DNA of 64,000 nucleotides from Seiridium cupressi. Taxonomy: Eukaryota > Ascomycota > Sordariomycetes > Amphisphaeriales > Sporocadaceae. Both the position numbers and the translations under genes were made by a program. Location: NCBI GenBank assembly GCA_036674765.1, contig JARVKI010000055.1, positions 124,001-188,000 of the forward strand, read 5' to 3'. The notes under the pieces were generated by a model, which did not search any database, had not been told where the DNA came from, and saw nothing but the letters and a program-made list of their open reading frames with translations. Shown here one piece after another: positions 11,344 to 22,311 of this stretch (within the stretch, counting starts at the first letter, position 1; each line of letters begins with the position of its first letter).

Positions 11344-12791
11344 GCGCTGCCCATATATTTCAATCTCTCTCTGATGCCTTGTCCGCCTCGCGTGACGTCC
11401 AGTTCACAATACTGGAAGCCCATAACTCCATTACCCCCTTCATCGGATCGCTCTTGCTCCTATATCCTTCCACCTTTCGCGTGTACGATCAAGTAGGTCT
11501 GCTGTCAGCATTGGAGCCCGTGGTAGACGAGACAAAGAGGACTGTCAGCTTCCGTGCTGAGGACGGAACTGTCATTTATGAGGATAACGGCTTTAGTGAC
11601 GCGCTAGAGCGAAGACATGGACACGGCTTCCGGGTCTGCCACAGGCCCGCGTTTGCCGAGTGCCTCTATCAAGGACTGAGTGAACAGAGCAAGGGCAACA
11701 TACTGCTCGGCAAGCGTGTCGTTGACGTTGAGGTAGAGACGGATGGAGTGAGGGTAGTCTGCCAAGATGGCACTGTGGTGGAGGGCGATGTGTTGATTGG
11801 GGCTGATGGAGTGAGGAGTCGGGTCAGGAGCTGCATGCAACGTCTCCGAGCCGGTGCACAGAGATCGGGGGCCAGCGGCAACGCTGGGCAAGCCGATGGT
11901 GAGGACGGCAAGAGTCCATACCTGGCCGGCTTTCGTCTTTTCTTTGGAAACATCCCTATCCTCCCCGGCCTCCAGACTTGCACCAATTGGGAGGGAGGGC
12001 ACCCGGGCATATCGACGCAGATCCTGACGGGGACCAAGCAGGCCTGGTGGGCTGTCTACGAACAGATCGAGAACCCGACCCGAGAGCGCGTGCGATACAC
12101 TGAGGCTGACAAGCAGAAACTTTTGGAAAAATGGGGCCATCTATACATGGCTCCAGGCTACACGATGAAAGAAGTTCTAAGATATAACTCTGGTAAGACG
12201 GGGATGATCAATTTAGAGGAGGGAGTGATAGATACGTGGACCTGGAACCGTATTGTGCTGGTTGGGGACGCAGTGCGCAAGGTCGAGCCGCACGCTGGGT
12301 TGGGGTTCAACCAGGGCATGGAGGATATCGTGTCTATTGCCAACAAACTGCACGCTCTCCTCAAACGCGACACGTCGACGCCGGACACGGAAGACCTGGA
12401 AAGGATATTCGAGCAGTACCAGGCAGAGAGACTGAAGGTCATGCCTGGAATCGACAGGATGTGCAGGAGACGGGCGCGTCAGGTCGCGTGGCCCAACTGG
12501 AAGTTCAGAATCTACGCGACTTGGCTGCTGCCCTACCTGCCCATCACCAAGGCCGGGCTGATGTATATCGTTGGACCCATTGTCCGGAAGGCGCCTGTCC
12601 TGGACTGGGGCGAGGAACACAACCTGCCTGCGCATGAGATCGAGTATGAGCACTTTGGCGTGAAGGATGACAGACATCGCGGTGCCACTGTCAGTAAGAG
12701 CTCACAGGGCTGTATTCTGCCACTGGGCACTGCCGCTGGTTTATTGGCGGGTTTGGCAGCGGTGGGATTCAGGTACTATCGGCAACTATAG
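11286..12791 (+). CDS. FAD-dependent monooxygenase, PaxM-type, with C-terminal membrane anchor
   Basis: Group A flavin monooxygenase, 501 residues, no intron. The Rossmann motif GGGLVG at 13-18 binds the FAD ADP moiety, and a GADGVRSRVR block and then GDAVRKVEPHAGLGFNQG (Asp328) bind the ribityl and pyrophosphate parts. The C-terminus carries a hydrophobic segment (AGLLAGLAAVGF) before a short basic tail, a likely anchor. This layout resembles the epoxidases and hydroxylases of fungal indole-diterpene and meroterpenoid pathways (PaxM and relatives), but the substrate cannot be read from the sequence. No terpene cyclase, prenyltransferase or P450 lies nearby, so it is an orphan tailoring-type enzyme here. 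The chosen ATG is the first one in frame with the FAD motif; an out-of-frame ATG lies 5 nt upstream. Confidence 0.88.
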   Translation: MSQVKPFRIIIAGGGLVGLSAAHIFQSLSDALSASRDVQFTILEAHNSITPFIGSLLLLYPSTFRVYDQVGLLSALEPVVDETKRTVSFRAEDGTVIYEDNGFSDALERRHGHGFRVCHRPAFAECLYQGLSEQSKGNILLGKRVVDVEVETDGVRVVCQDGTVVEGDVLIGADGVRSRVRSCMQRLRAGAQRSGASGNAGQADGEDGKSPYLAGFRLFFGNIPILPGLQTCTNWEGGHPGISTQILTGTKQAWWAVYEQIENPTRERVRYTEADKQKLLEKWGHLYMAPGYTMKEVLRYNSGKTGMINLEEGVIDTWTWNRIVLVGDAVRKVEPHAGLGFNQGMEDIVSIANKLHALLKRDTSTPDTEDLERIFEQYQAERLKVMPGIDRMCRRRARQVAWPNWKFRIYATWLLPYLPITKAGLMYIVGPIVRKAPVLDWGEEHNLPAHEIEYEHFGVKDDRHRGATVSKSSQGCILPLGTAAGLLAGLAAVGFRYYRQL

Positions 12792-14680
12792 CCGATCATC
12801 ATGAACGGTTATGAAGATTATCTGAGACACCAAATGTCTCTTCGCCATTCTTTATGGGATATTAATCTTCCATGCCGATACCCATGTTAAATACAGATGT
12901 TTGCGTTGCCAGCTCTACATACATATCCATCTCACCGTTGTTGTCCACGATAAATTGCTTGTTGATAATGGGTCTTATATTTCGTGGCTGCAACAGAACA
13001 AATACAAGGCGTGGGATAATTTACTGTGGTTGTCATGAGATTGTCCGCACGGCTACTCTGCCTGGGATGAATCTTCGATGGTGTGAAATCGTTTTCCAAG
13101 GCAACGAACATGAACCGGATACTCTATTCCATACTGAAACATACCGTGCCATATATAATACCTACACCGATATGCATAAAACATGTTGCAACTACCCTAG
13201 TCATTAAGAAATAGCTGCCCACCAAACGCTTTGGCATCACTACGTTATGTCATATTGCTCTCCGGGTCTTAATTGTCTAGTGCAGCACATTTTAGCACCG
13301 GAAATAAGGACCAAGAACGCTGCAGGTCGTTCTCGTGACACCACCACTCTCTCCTTCCCCATCGGTATTTGGCAGTTCGTTAAATGACTAGGGCGTTCCA
13401 ACTTGGAGGGGCGTCGCTTCCTTGTCCACAACACCGGTCAGTCGACAAGCAACCATGCAATCTGATTTGTAAACAATTCAGGGCAGTAGTAGCAGTTCAA
13501 ACTCCCAGAAAAGAGCAATGGCGAAACAAGGAGCTATCGTTATCCATAGCATCATTCAATCTCCAGAGCAACACGTCGTGCAATGTACCTACCACATAGC
13601 ACGCACATCGCGTCACTGCACGCTAGAATCAGAAATCATGCGAACCTTCAGAGCCATCTTCGGTCGAGGATTGGGTGGCATATCCTCCAGGCAAGTCAGT
13701 GAGGTTCGGAACCATATGTAGATTGCTCCACTCTGTCCAGCTATCGTGGTTTCTGACAATCCTTATATGAAGAAACTCCACATCCATTTACTATTCTTTG
13801 CCAATGGAACCTCTCGCTCCGGGTTGCGCTCGACCTTCGAGGGGCCCTGTAAACCTCGAATCCCAAGATGGAGGAACCCATAGTAGGGTGGTGTCTAGGT
13901 TGTCTTCATTCCGGTGAGACCGGGTGGTGTTCAGAGGAAAGGAGCCGTTGCAGAAGCTGCGTGGATGGAGTTTGTGGGTCTTGATCTTGTGGGGTCTTTG
14001 GATGGTCGTCGAGAGCGTCGTCTTTGTTGTCACCTCGGCCAAGTCTCTTGGCGAGTTCTCCTTTTAGGGGCTCATCAAGTGGGCTTGGTCCAGCCACCAC
14101 GATGTTCTGCAGGGAGAGCTGGCATGTGATTGGTTGCTCGCCATTTCATACTTACAAAAAATTTTTTTTCTTACAATCATAATTTGCCTTCCGTCCGTGA
14201 CTCGTTGATGTAGCTTCGCTCTCGTGTTCTTCCACGTCCGTTTCATGCTGGAGAAATAAGCCACTGGCAATGTCTTGGCACACGGTCTGTCCCAAGGTCT
14301 TGCATCTCAAATATATATCCACCAAAGGTTCCAGCCAGATTTGAAACCAAAATCAGTTGGAATTTACCAAAGTTGCCGTTTTCCATGGCTTGTGCAATAC
14401 CGCACCAGTAAAGGCCTAAAATAACGTTCCCACGGTCCATATTACATGTGCCAGCAAAGATTATCAAGAGCATCTGCTGCTTATAAATACAGGCAGCTCC
14501 CTCGTCTCAAAATTTCAGATTATCTCTCATATATTATCAAAGGGGCAAAGTCACTACTGTCAAGAACGCCAAGCCCCATAAATCAGCCTCAACTTCCTCC
14601 TCCCAGAGAAGGAGAACTATTGCTTGCTGTACTCTACTACGTTCCATCGAAGGATAATCCCCGACTACTCAGCCATCAAA
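12792..14680. other. Gene-poor 1.9-kb region upstream of the small secreted protein
   Basis: No supported gene. Minus-strand frames at 13791-14100 and 14243-14473 are open, and the latter has a weakly transporter-like stretch, but neither can be joined to anything. The right end has a good core promoter (TATAAATA at 14482). Confidence 0.5.
14482..14489 (+). promoter_or_regulatory. TATA box (TATAAATA) of the small secreted protein gene
   Basis: A strong TATAAATA about 190 bp upstream of the ATG at 14681, followed by a CT-rich leader. It supports the reality of the very short gene downstream. Confidence 0.5.
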
Positions 14681-14997
14681 ATGAGAGCAGCTATTAGCAT
14701 CGTAGCACTCCTTTCCAGCGCTTTCGTTGTCGCTGGTATTCCGGTTAGCGTGAGTGACCTATTCTCATATATAGAATATATTCTCTTTCCCTCTTACGAG
14801 ACTGGATGCTCACCCTTCAACAGTCGGATCAACATGTCGGCGCCTTTGACCGTGACATGTGGAAAAATAGCATGGAAGCGAATATAATATACATTTGCCA
14901 TCGCTTGGCTTGCACAACATGCCTATATAGTGTTATTCCCAACATTACTCATTGCGAACTTGGCCCTTGCAAAGGATGCTTTAAACCGGCGGCCTGA
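14681..14997 (+). CDS. Small secreted cysteine-rich protein (80 aa), unknown function
   Basis: Two exons, 14681-14749 and 14824-14997, joined over a 74-nt intron (GTGAGT...CAG, phase 0), give 80 residues. The first exon is almost exactly a signal peptide (MRAAISIVALLSSAFVVAG then IPVS), a layout common in fungal secreted-effector genes. The second exon encodes a mature part with six cysteines in two triplets: C-x3-C-x2-C in the first and C-x4-C-x2-C in the second. The ATG context (CATCAAAATGAG) is good and a TATA box lies upstream. I recognise no family; it is not a hydrophobin (no CC pairs) and not CFEM (too few cysteines). It could be an effector-like or antimicrobial secreted peptide, but nothing in the sequence proves function. 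Main doubts are its length and the absence of comparative data. Confidence 0.55.
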
Positions 14998-16150
14998 GGT
15001 GATTACAATGGGTCATATGGTGGTACGCAGGTCCCCAGGAGCGCAAGGGTCCAGGGCACATAGCCAAAAGATAGCTACAAACTCCGTTCATTGGTGAATT
15101 TAATGCATTTCACTCTAGTTCTCGTAGTGCCACGTCTACTTTTGCAATGATACTGAATCAATAGGAAGAGATGTTCCAGAATGTGCAAGACGAACACTAT
15201 CCAGGGAATATTGGCAGGCGCCGAGGCAGAAGAGGTCTTGACACCGAGCCCCTAGTTACAGTGGTTTCAAAGAAAAAGGAATTTGACCCAATTTCTAATT
15301 GATGATTATAAGCGATCCGGTTTAGATTTATCGTAGTCCATGACTCTAGGATGAAAATAGTTCCGAGCGCGTATCATTGTGAAAATTGTACTTTGAGAAT
15401 AGTAATACCTGCCCTTCCAAGGAAGGTGTTGAGAAAGTCAATTGACATAGAATAGTTACTACCAAAGCGGCCGGTATGCCTTCATTGAATCGATTGTATA
15501 CCAGTCCTGAAAGCAACGCTGGCTGTTTCTGTTTCCACCGCTTACATTGCGGTAAAGCTTCATAGTGTCAAATCGCTCCATGGTGGAATCTGAAATGTTA
15601 CAGAAGCGGACTAAAACGGCCTTTCGACTTACAGTACCTATGTACATGAGAGACCCAGATGATTGGCCATGTCCCCTCAATGAGGATATTGGTTCCGCCC
15701 ACGTTCATACTCTTGGGAAGTCGACTCAACCATTGACATCCTTACTCGAGTTCACTCTCTGCACTCGATGCGTGACGTAGTTTTATAGTACGAGAAGCCA
15801 ATCATCGCGTACAAATTCCATGAGCTGCATGAAATCAGTAAGCCGCGCCTTGTCGGCTTAGCTTGCGCTAAACCCCCGCCGCGCGAAGTCGCGAATATCG
15901 GCACTCCGTGACAGCATAGCAACCTAGTATACAACAGGTATAGGGAACCGGGACACGGGATCAATAATCCCGACCATCATGAGGGTCCGACGATACTTTG
16001 TTGAGTCTCTTTCCCCGTCCAAAGCGAGCATATATACCATGCCATGCCCATTTTATTCAAGGCAGTCTGGCAGCATCATAGTCGCGGAATACATCATACA
16101 TATCACTCTGACCAGAATTTATCTTATCGAGGGGATCTTTCCAAGAAAAC
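14998..16150. other. Intergenic region, no gene recognised
   Basis: About 1.15 kb, mostly AT-rich. Only short shadow frames are present. The right end holds the promoter of the dehydrogenase gene. Confidence 0.55.
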
Positions 16151-17233
16151 ATGAGTCCTCAGATCGCGTACATCGGGCTTGGAAACATTGGGCGAAGCAT
16201 GTCTGCCAATCTAGTCGCCAAAGGTAGACTCGATGGTGACAAGCCTCTGATATTATATAACCGCACCGCATCAAGAGCTGCGGCACTGTCAGAGAAGCTT
16301 GGCAGTTCTCGGACGAAGGTGGTGACCACAGTTGAGGATGCTGTGAAACCAGCAGACATCATATTCATATGTCTTGCCAGCGACAATTCTTCCCGGGAGG
16401 TCATGTCTTTGGCACTAAGGAATGATGTCGTGGGCAAAGTCTTTGTTGAAGTCTCGTCACTTCATCCGGACACTGCGAAGGAACTTGGGGCGATGGTCAC
16501 TGCCAAAGGTGGGGAGTTTGTATCATCTCCAGGTATGTCAACCATCCAAGATATAAGGTACAGCAAAAACGATCGACTGACCTGTACCCAGTCTGGGGCC
16601 CTCCCAGTGCGGCTGAGCAGGGCCATTTAATCTCTGCTTTGGCCGGACCGGCTAAATCTACCGATAAGATTCGACCATACCTTGAAGGTGTGACTTGTCG
16701 AGCCATTGTAGACTTCAGTGGTCAGGATTGGAGCAAGGGATGCCTGGCAAAGGTGGTCGGCAATACTTTCTTGATCAGCATGTCAGAGACACTAGGCCAA
16801 GGTTTGACACTGGCTGGGAAGAGTGGTTGGTATTGCTGCGGTGAACGAATAAACAGCAACTAACAACAATAGGTCTCGGTGTCGACAAACTCTTTGAATG
16901 GGTCCAGATCCTATGGCCCGGGCTTCACGTAGAATACGCAAGTCGCATGGTACAAGGGCAATATCACACGAGAGATAAAGTGAGTGTTCCTGTCAGTGTC
17001 GCTCTGTTGGGCACTAACTCTGGCAGCCCCAGGGTCCCGTGGATATGGTGATCAAAGATGCCACGCATGCCTTGGCCTTGGGTGAGGCAACTGGGACCAA
17101 GCTATATAACGTGGAGCTCGGGCTTCGTCATCTCGAAGGAGTCAAAAAGCGTCAAGGTGCAAAGGGCGACATGACGGGCATCTATGGGATGATCAGAGAA
17201 GAGAGTGGCCTCCCCTTTGAGAACGAGGTCTAG
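16151..17233 (+). CDS. NAD(P)-dependent beta-hydroxyacid dehydrogenase (3-hydroxyisobutyrate dehydrogenase-like)
   Basis: Four exons (16151-16532, 16592-16825, 16873-16979, 17033-17233) give 307 residues, the usual size of the 3-hydroxyisobutyrate / 6-phosphogluconate dehydrogenase superfamily. The N-terminus has the dinucleotide-binding fold with GLGNIG and then SANLVAKG. The catalytic-lysine helix appears as GCLAKVVGNTF, and the C-terminal all-helical domain follows. Intron 2 (GTTGGT...TAG) has a weak donor, but only this choice restores GLGVDKLFEW in frame; the other donors are GTATGT and GTGAGT. The family oxidises a beta-hydroxyacid or reduces the semialdehyde or an imine; substrate unknown. 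The domain lacks a clear mitochondrial presequence, so it is probably a cytosolic paralogue rather than the valine-pathway enzyme. Confidence 0.85.
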
Positions 17234-18081
17234 CGCGCCGGACTTTCGGGATTGTCTATTTGGACAGTGAGGCTTACATTTGAACAGCCCAGCCCGGCCT
17301 TGTGCCTCTCCTCTCAAATCCTCATCATGATATTTTCTATTGTCGTCCTGCTTAGTAGTCGCCAAAATGTTACAATGTAGGTTAAAGCTTTCGCTAGGTA
17401 GAGCTAGGGGATGATTCGCGTCAACTGTGGGCCCCCAGGCTCTCCTCCCCCTGTCACGGTTAAAAAGGGGACCCCTGATATTCCATCCAAGGGTACTCCG
17501 AGGCCATTTTCGAGCTCATTGCCAGGTGAGGAATCGGAGGCATGGTGTTATCGGACCTTCTCTTGATCTGGCCGATAAGCTGGCACCGGGAATTTTAAAG
17601 TGTTCATTTGATCAGGCATCCGCGATCAAAACGGCACGTTGGAGATTTATTATTGTTCCTTAAATCGCATTGCTATAATTGATGGCTTACTGACATGATG
17701 GCGATAGTAACAATGCCACCTCTGATGATTATCAGTATTTCATCATATGCAATTCTGGCGCTGAATGAAGTGAGATAGATGATGGGTACAGCTAGTCCAT
17801 GCAGCGTTGCCTTCAGCTTTGGTCTCAACAGTAAGATCACTCTGGTCATGTGTGATCCACGCGAACTTCATACAGTAGGCCACATATTCATCGTTAATCT
17901 GGTATATCTTATAGCAGTAGCAATCCAAGAACAACTTGCCAGTTTAGCAACCTAATGCAACCAATGTGAGACCGGAAAATAACGCCATCGCAGATGTTTG
18001 CACCTCTAATATACATTCAGAGATCGTCGACCCTTCTTGTTTCAAGCCACCTTGTCGGGACTCGCTCTATAAGCCAAGGAC
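17234..18081. other. Convergent intergenic region
   Basis: 3' flanks of the dehydrogenase (plus) and the PTM1-type gene (minus). Nothing else recognised. Confidence 0.6.
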
Positions 18082-19997
18082 TTATTTCTTTCCTGGTACC
18101 AGCTTTGATCCCTCCTCATCATCTTCGTCGTCGTCACTGAACTTGTCACCATCTTCACCGACCGCAAAGATTGTCTCGCCATCCTCGAATGAGTCTCTCG
18201 GACTTACTGCCCGAGCCTGCTCTCCACGTTGCTGTCTAGGCGGCGCCCCCGATGGTGGTGCATATGAAGCTGAGCTCTGTTGCTGCCGAGGTGCCGGGGG
18301 CTTGGTTCCAATGATAGCCTCGTCATCTTCATCCGAGTCATCCGGGTTGCCGACATCCGCGAACTCGAAACCACCATCCTCATCCTGAGCAATCTCGTCA
18401 CTCATGGCGAAGCGCCTGTTGTTCGCGGTTGGCCGCCATACGTAAGCAACCCAGGCAACATCCGCAAAGTATACCAGGTTGAGCCAGCCGTCAAGAATGA
18501 ACCACCGAGACTTCCAGTGGAAAGGCACGTAATCTGGATCAGTCGCCGATGCGAATGAGAAGGAGTTGAAAAAGAAGAAACCGAAGATGACCATGATGGA
18601 AACTAGGATGCACCACCAAAGTTTCTTGTACATGGCCTCCTTGACCGTCTGCTTACGTTCACGCAAGTCCTTCAAGGTGAAGTTGAGAGAGTTGAGAGTC
18701 CAAACGTAGAAAGCGGTCAGGGTGCCGGCCAGAGGTAGTACGATCAAAAGAACGAAGGGACCTGTCTTGTATCAGCATATCGCCCAGAATACTGGAGGTG
18801 AAGATAATAATGAAGGGGCGTGAAACTCACTTGCAGTATCTGGTGAAACCAGAAGACTTGTGATTGCATACACCAGCCCGAACACGAAGTGTGCGATGGC
18901 CAAGTATCTCACATACGTCATGGTCTTACCAAGCGACGGTTTGACCACACCGTAGCCCATGCATACAATCAGGAGTAAGAAGAATGAGAAAGAGTTGCGG
19001 AAGGCGTTGAGAACAGCCACGACAATCAGCAAGACACGGGCGCCAATATTGGAGCCGTTCCGGTTCAGGTAATCTGCGGCCTGTCAGAATTGGGTAAAGA
19101 ACAACTCGTCGCCAGAGCTTACCATAGAATCCCCATGTCATGAGCATCTCGACAACCAAAAACACCAGAATAGCCGTGATATAGTTCTGCACAGGGACTG
19201 CGCTGGTGTTAGCGCAGCATCTTTCACAGTACATCAACATGTTACTCACGGATATCATATCGGTGTTGGTAGTATAAGAAACCCCAGAATACTACCACCA
19301 CAGCGTAGAGAATTGTGATGCCTCCGTAGAAAGGCAGTTTCGGAATCTGGTTTGCGGGCAACTCGCCATAAGCCTCTCTGAATTCGACAATCCCCATGAA
19401 CTCTTCACTTGTATAGCCTTCTGCGCCGACACAGTAGTAGCCAGTCTTCTTGATGGGATAGTTGATCGGGCTGGCGGACTTGAGGTGCACTGCCTGGGTC
19501 AACATGAGAGCACCGCTCAGGTCCGTCGCATTAGGAGCCAGTATGAATTCGCCAAGGCCCGACTGGTCGCAGAAGCCCTCTTTGACAGCAAGTTCGTCGC
19601 AGATCAACACTCTATCGTAGCTGGTCGGGTCCGCCTGGACGCCAACGAGCGACTCGTCTTTCCATTCGAAAATGACGATGGATACAATGGGGTCTTGGTC
19701 GTCGGGAACGTCGGCCTTGGGGAACACGATGGAGATGAAGGGGTCAACAGGGCCACCCCAAGCCTGCTTGCTATACATTCCTACAGCAGGTCATCAGTTA
19801 CCAGTCCGAGGGATTGGGGGGTGAAGTCGTGTCATACCGGCGCATTTTTGTCTGCCTTCAGGCGTTTGGTCCTACCATGGTTAGCCCGCGAGCAGGTGAA
19901 TGGCCGGGCGGAAGCTGCTCACTAATTGGACTTCCAGTGCTTGAGCGGCCCATAGGGACACACTCAACAGGAGAAACGATGATGCCAACCACTTCAT
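18082..19997 (-). CDS. PTM1-type seven-transmembrane protein (lung 7-TM receptor / GOST family)
   Basis: Membrane protein with a signal peptide, a lumenal N-terminal domain and seven helices, related to yeast PTM1 and human GPR107/108, found in Golgi and endosomes. Six exons on the minus strand: 19923-19997, 19838-19871, 19250-19780, 19123-19197, 18831-19073 and 18082-18761, giving 545 residues. Exon 1 is a clean signal peptide (MKWLASSFLLLSVSLWAAQA). The 34-nt exon 2 supplies the KCAG that precedes MYSKQAWGG. The helix block includes DILPVQNYIT and WGFYDYLNRNG, both created at exon junctions, and a conserved NSFSFF segment. The C-terminal tail of about 140 residues is acidic and Ser/Pro-rich. 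All phases agree across five introns. The gene is divergent from the cyclophilin gene at 20572. The role is probably membrane trafficking; receptor activity is unproven for the family. Confidence 0.9.
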
Positions 19998-20571
19998 TCT
20001 GGCGTTGTGGGGTGCTGGTTGTTGTCCTCCTCAACGTCGTGCTGCGACGGCAGCTTGGGCGTGTAGATCTGTCCACTGCAGCCTCGCTGGTCTTGGACTT
20101 GGCGGTAACACCAGTCGCGGGTAAGTCGCTGGCTTTGTAGGTTGATCTTAGAGCTGGGCTCGGCAATTGCTCAATCACATCGGCGAGGTGAGGCGTATTC
20201 GGAAGAATTGAACAGCTCTCAGCACGGGTATCGGCTTCAGCTTGGCCTGCAGTTTGGAAACATTTCAGGTGCGGTATCCTTACCCCTTGACGTCTGGGGC
20301 CGCATCATTGCGCAAGCACCCGGCCCGCTGGCTACGTTAGCTACCTTACCTAGGCTCCCTTAGCAACGGCCATAGCTCGCCTGCGCTAGAACAAAACGCG
20401 CCGTGCCACGCGACAGACACTTGGGTCACTGCCGGGCAGCGATAAGATAAAGATTTGCAGCTGAAGCTCAACACACCCGCCGCCGGAGCGCTATACAAGA
20501 TCTCGACTGCCGACAGCACGAATCTTGCCATCCGGACAACCTTCCCCCAGGGCTGGCTTCCAATCGCGATT
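19998..20571. promoter_or_regulatory. Divergent promoter region between PTM1-type and U-box cyclophilin genes
   Basis: 574 bp separate the two start codons, which face away from each other. No clear TATA box is seen in either direction, consistent with housekeeping genes. Both genes may be co-regulated from here, which is an inference from layout only. Confidence 0.55.
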
Positions 20572-22311
20572 ATGGGAAAGGGCACGGATAAGCTATACAT
20601 TACCCACTCTGAGTGGTCGTCTTCCGATGCCTTCTCAGCCTCTACCGGCGCGCGAGCCCACCTAGCGGCCGGCTCCTTCAAACGCCTTCCCTTCAACTTT
20701 TGCGCCGCCTCCCTACAGCCGTTCACCAACCCAGTATGCACCGCCGACGGCACTATATTCGATATTGAGGTCATCTCCAAATGGCTCGACTCACACGACA
20801 CAAATCCCGTGGACGGAAACCCCCTGCAGCTGAAGGATTTGATCAAGCTCAACTTCGCGCGCAATGGCGATTTTGACGCAAGAGGCGCGGACGGGTCGGG
20901 CAGTGACGGGAAAGGCGACCTTATCGACCCCGTCACTTTCAAGGTGTTTACAGACAATACACACATTGTCGCTATCCGGCATGGGAGTTACGCCAATGTC
21001 TTCGCCTGGGAAACCGTCGACCGCATGAACATCAAGGCTAAGATGTGGAGAGACTTGCTTGATGACAAGGAATTTGGACGATCAGATATCATCACATTGC
21101 AAGACCCTCAAAATGCAGCGAGCAGGGATTTGAGCCAATTCAAGTACCTCAAGGATGGCGAGGATCCGCTACTCACGAAGCAGCAAGCAGCAGAGCGGCA
21201 AGAGGGAAACGTCAATATCAGTGCTCTGGGACGGGTAGGCGACAAAGTGTTGAGGGCAAAAGAGGCGGTCGAGAAGGCACGACGGGACCGCGAAGCCGGC
21301 GGCGACATCAACCGCTCGAGAGCTCTCGCAAAGGCGACATCGACCAACGGCCCACGGCAATCGATGATCCAGGACAAGAAGCGCGCCGATAACGCAGCAA
21401 CGTATACGACTGGCCGGGCGGCTGCATCTTTTACATCAACTGGCCTCACTCCGGAGACTACGGGAGAGCGCGCTGTGCTCACCGATGAAGAATACATGCT
21501 AAAGCCTAAGCGAATAAAACATAAAGGCTATGCGCGGATGGAAACAAATCTTGGCGACCTAAATATCGAGTTACATCCCGAGTACGCTCCGAAAGCCGTT
21601 TGGAATTTTGTCCGCCTTGCCCAGACTGGCTACTATAGCGGTATCACTTTCCACAGAAACATCCGCAATTTTATGATACAGGGAGGAGATCCTACAGGGA
21701 CGGGTCGTGGTGGCGAGAGTATCTGGAAAAAGAACTTTGTAGATGAGTTTCAGGGTCCTTTGACACATGATACACGAGGCATGCTCAGTATGGCCAACAA
21801 GGGCAAAAACACAAACTCCAGCCAATTCTTCATCACTTACAGACCTGTCAAGCATTTGGATAACAAACATACCATCTTTGGCAAGGTGGTGGGGGGACTG
21901 GATGTCCTCAGTAAAATGGAGGACGTGCCCACAGATGGTAGCGATCGGCCGCTCAACAAGATCGTCATCAAAAACATCGTGGTATACCTCGATCCATTCG
22001 AGGAATTCCAAAAGGCCAAAAATGACAAAGAACGGAAGGAAGGGGAGAGAAAAGATACCGAGCGCAACGGAGGTACTGAAGATGATAAGACAACGTGGAC
22101 TGGCAAAAGGATCAGGCAGGACGGTACAGTTGACCGCAACGGCAGCGGTGGCAATGTGGGCAAGTATTTACAGGATGCTCTGAAAAGGCAACACAGTGGT
22201 GGGAAGGTAGTCGAGGATGAGATTGTGGAGGATGACCCGACAGATACGTGGGAAGAGCCGGCGAGGAAGAAGGCCAAGGGCGCTGGTTTTGGAAATTTTG
22301 ACGCGTGGTAG
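20572..22311 (+). CDS. U-box peptidyl-prolyl cis-trans isomerase, PPIL2/CYP60 type
   Basis: Nuclear cyclophilin with an N-terminal U-box, 579 residues, no intron. The start MGKGTDKLYITHSEW is the family N-terminus. The U-box follows (PFNFCAASLQPFTNPVCTAD, WLDSHDTNPVDG), about residues 35-105, and can recruit an E2 ubiquitin-conjugating enzyme. A linker rich in charged residues leads to the cyclophilin domain at about 320-475: FHRNIRNFMIQGGDPTGTGRGG, then a conserved GMLSMANKGKNTNSSQFFIT block and the HLDNKHTIFGKV element. The C-terminal tail is basic/acidic with a run ending GAGFGNFDAW, conserved in this family. Mammalian PPIL2 is associated with the spliceosome. The ATG is the first Met in frame with the conserved start. 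A longer open frame upstream has no Met. Confidence 0.93.
   Translation: MGKGTDKLYITHSEWSSSDAFSASTGARAHLAAGSFKRLPFNFCAASLQPFTNPVCTADGTIFDIEVISKWLDSHDTNPVDGNPLQLKDLIKLNFARNGDFDARGADGSGSDGKGDLIDPVTFKVFTDNTHIVAIRHGSYANVFAWETVDRMNIKAKMWRDLLDDKEFGRSDIITLQDPQNAASRDLSQFKYLKDGEDPLLTKQQAAERQEGNVNISALGRVGDKVLRAKEAVEKARRDREAGGDINRSRALAKATSTNGPRQSMIQDKKRADNAATYTTGRAAASFTSTGLTPETTGERAVLTDEEYMLKPKRIKHKGYARMETNLGDLNIELHPEYAPKAVWNFVRLAQTGYYSGITFHRNIRNFMIQGGDPTGTGRGGESIWKKNFVDEFQGPLTHDTRGMLSMANKGKNTNSSQFFITYRPVKHLDNKHTIFGKVVGGLDVLSKMEDVPTDGSDRPLNKIVIKNIVVYLDPFEEFQKAKNDKERKEGERKDTERNGGTEDDKTTWTGKRIRQDGTVDRNGSGGNVGKYLQDALKRQHSGGKVVEDEIVEDDPTDTWEEPARKKAKGAGFGNFDAW

Noticed and set aside
14243..14473. Minus-strand frame with a weakly transporter-like LILVSNLAG segment
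   Set aside because: Too short; no adjoining exons or further transporter blocks.
1336..17233. A biosynthetic gene cluster made of methyltransferase, epoxide hydrolase, FAD monooxygenase and dehydrogenase
   Set aside because: No backbone enzyme, transporter or pathway regulator is present, and a housekeeping flippase lies in the middle.
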